Source: Lumnitzera littorea
Lineage: Eukaryota; Streptophyta; Magnoliopsida; Myrtales; Combretaceae
Reading direction: 5' to 3'
NCBI GenBank assembly: GCA_024138015.1
Contig: JAMXBB010000002.1
Span: 47,372,746 to 47,436,745, forward strand
DNA: 64,000 bases
The translations under genes were made by a program, and so were the position numbers. Positions 61,250 through 64,000 of this stretch are shown in pieces; within the stretch, counting starts at the first letter, position 1, and every line of letters begins with the position of its first letter. The notes beneath the pieces are model-generated. The model did not search any database. It had not been told where the DNA came from and saw nothing but the letters and a program-made list of their open reading frames with translations.

Positions 61250-63114
61250 TCAAAACAAAAAGACAAGGGACATGAAGGACAACACCAAGGTTAAACCAAT
61301 GGGCAGGTGACTCCTAAAAGAGGAAGAGCGCGGGGAAGAAGGCAAGGAAGAAGGAGAAGGTGAAGGTGGTACAGCTAACTGAATGGTAAAATTGCAGTTC
61401 CCCGATGATATGTTCTTAGTTGTAACCATACCCAGACCTTCGAAGTTACAGCTCCCTGGATCCTGGTTCTGAACCTGAAAATACTGGTTAAACGCATAGG
61501 ATGCGTTCCCACTGGCATCCAGAGAATTGCATGAAGAACCGTATCCGAGGGATGTGCAGTCCGAATTCGAACAGGCATAATTCACGTTATCTACCAGTTT
61601 GCTCAGATCCTTAGCGTTTGGATTTAACATGCACCACTTGAGGGGCTGATAACTCACATTCTGCGCGGGGACAAGTAACTTGTTGTTGCCCTGTCCTGAA
61701 AGATCCATGGGGAATTTAGGCTGTCCATCGTATCGGAAGAGTCCCCAATAGCGCTCAAAGTTCCCTGGTGCTACGCTCTTGGCATCTTCGTCAAGGAGGC
61801 CAAACAAGTAGACTTCTATATACCCCGGTCGAAGAGGAGTGCCTTTGTTTGATGCAAGTTTTGGCAATAGGCCATTGTAGAATCTGTATGCATTGTCCAG
61901 ATTTGCGTTTTTGTCACCGTCGGTTGGCCAACCCATCTCCCCAACCATTATAGTCAGGTTCCCATACCCCACTGCTTGCAGAGAAGCCACCAAAGTATCA
62001 TGGTTGGCGTCGAACAGATTGGTGTATTTGAAATTCTTGTCAACAACTGGAGTGACGGAGCCATCAAAGAATGCGTAGTTGATGGGGAAGTCCGGGGTCT
62101 GATAAAGACTTAGGAAAGGGTAAATGTTCACGATGATGGGCGCATTGTTCTTGCCAAGAAATTCAACTATTTCAGCCATTTGTGTGCTTATGTCGCTTCG
62201 AAATCTTCCAGCGGATGGAACAGGGTTGTCAGCGGGCGATTCGTATACATCTGCATTAAAGGGTATCGTGGCCTTGATTTTGTCTCCCTGTCCAGCTTCA
62301 TTTAGGGCTCTCTGGATGTTCTGAAGGGCTGGAAATGTGGAATTCGCGTATGTGCCATTGTAGGATGTGAGGAAAGGTTCATTACCAACTGCAACATATC
62401 TGAATAAAGCAGCAAAATGTAATTAGCCGCAGAGAGAGAGGTATTTGCTAATGTTTTTCTAAGGACTAAACTAAAAAATTGATAAAATCGAAATGTTGTT
62501 TAAATTTCAAACGAAATAGACCGTACGCCTAAAGATAATAATAATATCTAAACTACTTATACTAAGATCAGATCTCAAACTCCTAATAATTAAAAACTGA
62601 ACAAAATCACATGATATCATTGATTTAGTTGGATCAAAAACATTTTAAGCAATTCTTAAAATGTCAACAACCATGAGGGGAAAAAAAATAAATAAATAAA
62701 TAAAAGAAGCTTCACTCATGCTAAAGAAAACACAAAAGATTGAAAAGGATCACAAAGAACTCACGTAATGTTAACACCTCCTGGGTTAGTATAAGTTGTG
62801 ACATTTTGCTTAACCCATTCCTTAGCTCTGTCATAACTATTCATAGCTTGAAGCATTTCATTTGGAATAGCAACCATAACTTCAATACCAGAACCGGCAA
62901 GGGCACTCAATACAGATTTATCTGCATCGAAAATCTTCACTTTTGTAATGTTGTTGTCCTTCAACATCTGAACGACAGATTTTGGTGGCAATTTATGGGT
63001 CGCAATTGTACCCCAATTAACACCTAAACCGTCAACCACAAGACAAAAGCTCATAACCCAGGTGATTAAACAGAAAACCCATCCTGAAAAACTTGTCTTT
63101 TCCATTTTTCCCAA
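61250..63114 (-). CDS. GH17 glucan endo-1,3-beta-glucosidase with X8 (CBM43) domain, GPI-anchored
   Basis: Exon 1 is 63114-62765 and exon 2 is 62399-61250 on the minus strand. The intron (62764-62400) has GTGAGT and TTCAG borders and splits a Thr codon. The product is 499 residues and has no frame break. It would hydrolyse beta-1,3-glucan (callose) at the cell wall or plasmodesmata. A hydrophobic signal peptide (about residues 10-29) precedes GVNWGT, the start of the GH17 barrel. E124 in VGNEP is the expected acid/base and E271 in GEMGWPTDG the nucleophile. The X8 domain at about 371-453 (KWCMLNPN...SGNCNF) has six Cys. A Pro/Ser linker and a hydrophobic tail (about 482-499) indicate GPI anchoring. 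Several N-x-S/T sites are present. The ATG at 63114 is followed three codons later by a second Met. Confidence 0.96.
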
Positions 63115-63720
63115 GTTTCCAACTTCCTAAGGAAAAGTTGTGGCTTTTTCTTTCTCTCCTGAGTGAGGGGGGAAAGGAAAAACGAAGAAAAAAGGAAACA
63201 AAGGTTTCCTCTTTTATTCTTGAGTTGTGTGTGTGTGTGTGTGGTTTCACTTTTTTAATGCTGTTGATGTGAGAAAGGGGAGAGAAAAAAGCAACGGCTT
63301 TTTTTACGAGTGGAGATCAGGAATCACCGAGAATTCCGTAATTTTCCCGGAAAAGTATTGACTTCGTGGAGGTTATTCAGCCAAGGGAAAAATAAAAAAG
63401 GAAACCCAGCAAAGAACAATTACTAAAAAACAAATACTTCTGTGTTAACCAGAAAAAGATGTGTATTTGACGAAAAAAGAAAAAAAAGAAACAACAATGA
63501 GGAAATGAGTAAATACTATGAAATTTCGGAGAACCAGAGGATGTTGTGCCACAATGTTTAAGATGGTTCCATAAAGATGGGAAAGTGACATTTGTGAAGG
63601 AACAGTTTAGAGAGAGAGAGAGAGAGAGAGAGGCTCGTTTCGTTATTTTGTTAAATTGCAGAACGGAGGGAAAGGGAGAAGGAGAGGAGTTTTAGGAAAA
63701 TGTCCATGCAGGCAACACAA
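63115..63720 (-). promoter_or_regulatory. Probable 5' untranslated leader of the glucanase gene with microsatellites
   Basis: Upstream of the start codon are a (GT)n run at 63223-63242 and an (AG)n run at 63608-63632, which reads as CT on the gene's strand. CT-rich leaders are common in plant genes. The open frame at 63032-63250 overlaps exon 1 in another frame and is not real. Confidence 0.5.
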
Positions 63721-63725
63721 CACCG

Positions 63726-63731
63726 CACGTG
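63726..63731. promoter_or_regulatory. G-box CACGTG
   Basis: A palindromic CACGTG sits in a short GC-richer stretch upstream of the glucanase gene, the binding core of plant bZIP and bHLH factors. Whether it is used is unknown. Confidence 0.4.
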
Positions 63732-63748
63732 CACATGCAAAAACATTG

Positions 63749-63759
63749 CTTTTTATAAC
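63749..63759 (-). promoter_or_regulatory. Candidate TATA box of the glucanase gene
   Basis: On the minus strand GTTATAAAAAGC precedes the G-box and the CT-rich leader. A start site about 30 bp downstream would give a leader of roughly 600 nt, which is long but possible. Confidence 0.35.
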
Positions 63760-64000
63760 GGCTACCTAGAACACCCGCCTTCTATTTCTCACTTGCCAAC
63801 AAAACACACCTTTTCAGTTGACAAAAGGAGGGTGAGTTTTCAACAGTGTTTCAAATAAAATTACATTGGAGTTCGGATTTTTTTTTTTGTTTCCTTAACT
63901 GCGCTAGAGAGGAATTGGAAATTATTCTATCCTATTAAAAGTCTTTTATTTATATTATTAAAATAAATGAGATCTTAAGTAATATTTTTTTTTAATTATA
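63760..64000. other. Upstream flank of the glucanase gene
   Basis: AT-rich DNA with T and A runs; no gene or further recognisable element. Confidence 0.5.

Noticed and set aside
61375..62324. Open frames on both strands within the glucanase exon
   Set aside because: They are shadows of the true minus-strand frame.

Overview
The window looks like nuclear DNA from a flowering plant, most likely a eudicot. It is AT-rich, the genes carry introns, and most of it is decayed LTR retrotransposons. I see only two host genes. One is an HNH-nuclease gene on the + strand (41989-47689). The other is a GPI-anchored beta-1,3-glucanase gene on the - strand (61250-63114). There are no bacterial-type operons, CRISPR arrays, tRNA or rRNA genes that I can see. 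An 861-base run of N (22484-23344) and a single N (6589) mark assembly joins.

Left third (1-27318): a degraded Ty3/gypsy element of Tat type runs on the + strand. Gag is at about 1870-3700, protease at about 3780-4240, reverse transcriptase/RNase H from 7726, a second RNase H at about 9250-9550, and integrase at about 9690-9800 plus 13610-14818. A 3' non-coding region with an exact 86-bp tandem array follows, then a polypurine-like tract and the 3' LTR from 18031. Younger insertions break it: a solo LTR of 2816 bp in pol (4910-7725), a solo LTR of 3809 bp in integrase (9801-13609), an LTR of a third family at 1-1870, an unclassified 1.4-kb insertion (16619-18006), and another third-family LTR inside the 3' LTR (20554 to the gap). 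Beyond the gap the same two LTR families reappear in inverted orientation (23345-24041 and 24042-27318).

Middle (27826-38386): an Athila-like Ty3/gypsy element on the + strand. It has both LTRs, a decayed primer-binding site, a fragment of the Athila ORF-1 type protein (about 34090-34840), degenerate repeats and a polypurine tract. Its 5' LTR holds a complete solo LTR (28838-31788) with a perfect 5-bp target duplication. The uninterrupted 3' LTR shows the empty site.

Right (38387-64000): AT-rich intergenic DNA with a possible copia LTR remnant, then the seven-exon HNH gene, whose first exon has an in-frame TAA. Next come a GRT-rich low-complexity tract and a 10.4-kb Ty1/copia element on the - strand (49171-59590), which has both LTRs, a tRNA-Met-type primer site and an extra ORF downstream of RNase H. 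It is followed directly by a fold-back repeat. The window ends with the two-exon glucanase gene and its microsatellite-rich upstream region.

All retroelement proteins carry several stops or frame breaks. Positions of domains were read by eye from conceptual translation, and lineage names (Tat, Athila, SIRE-like, Tekay-like) are inferences from recognised motifs, not from database searches.
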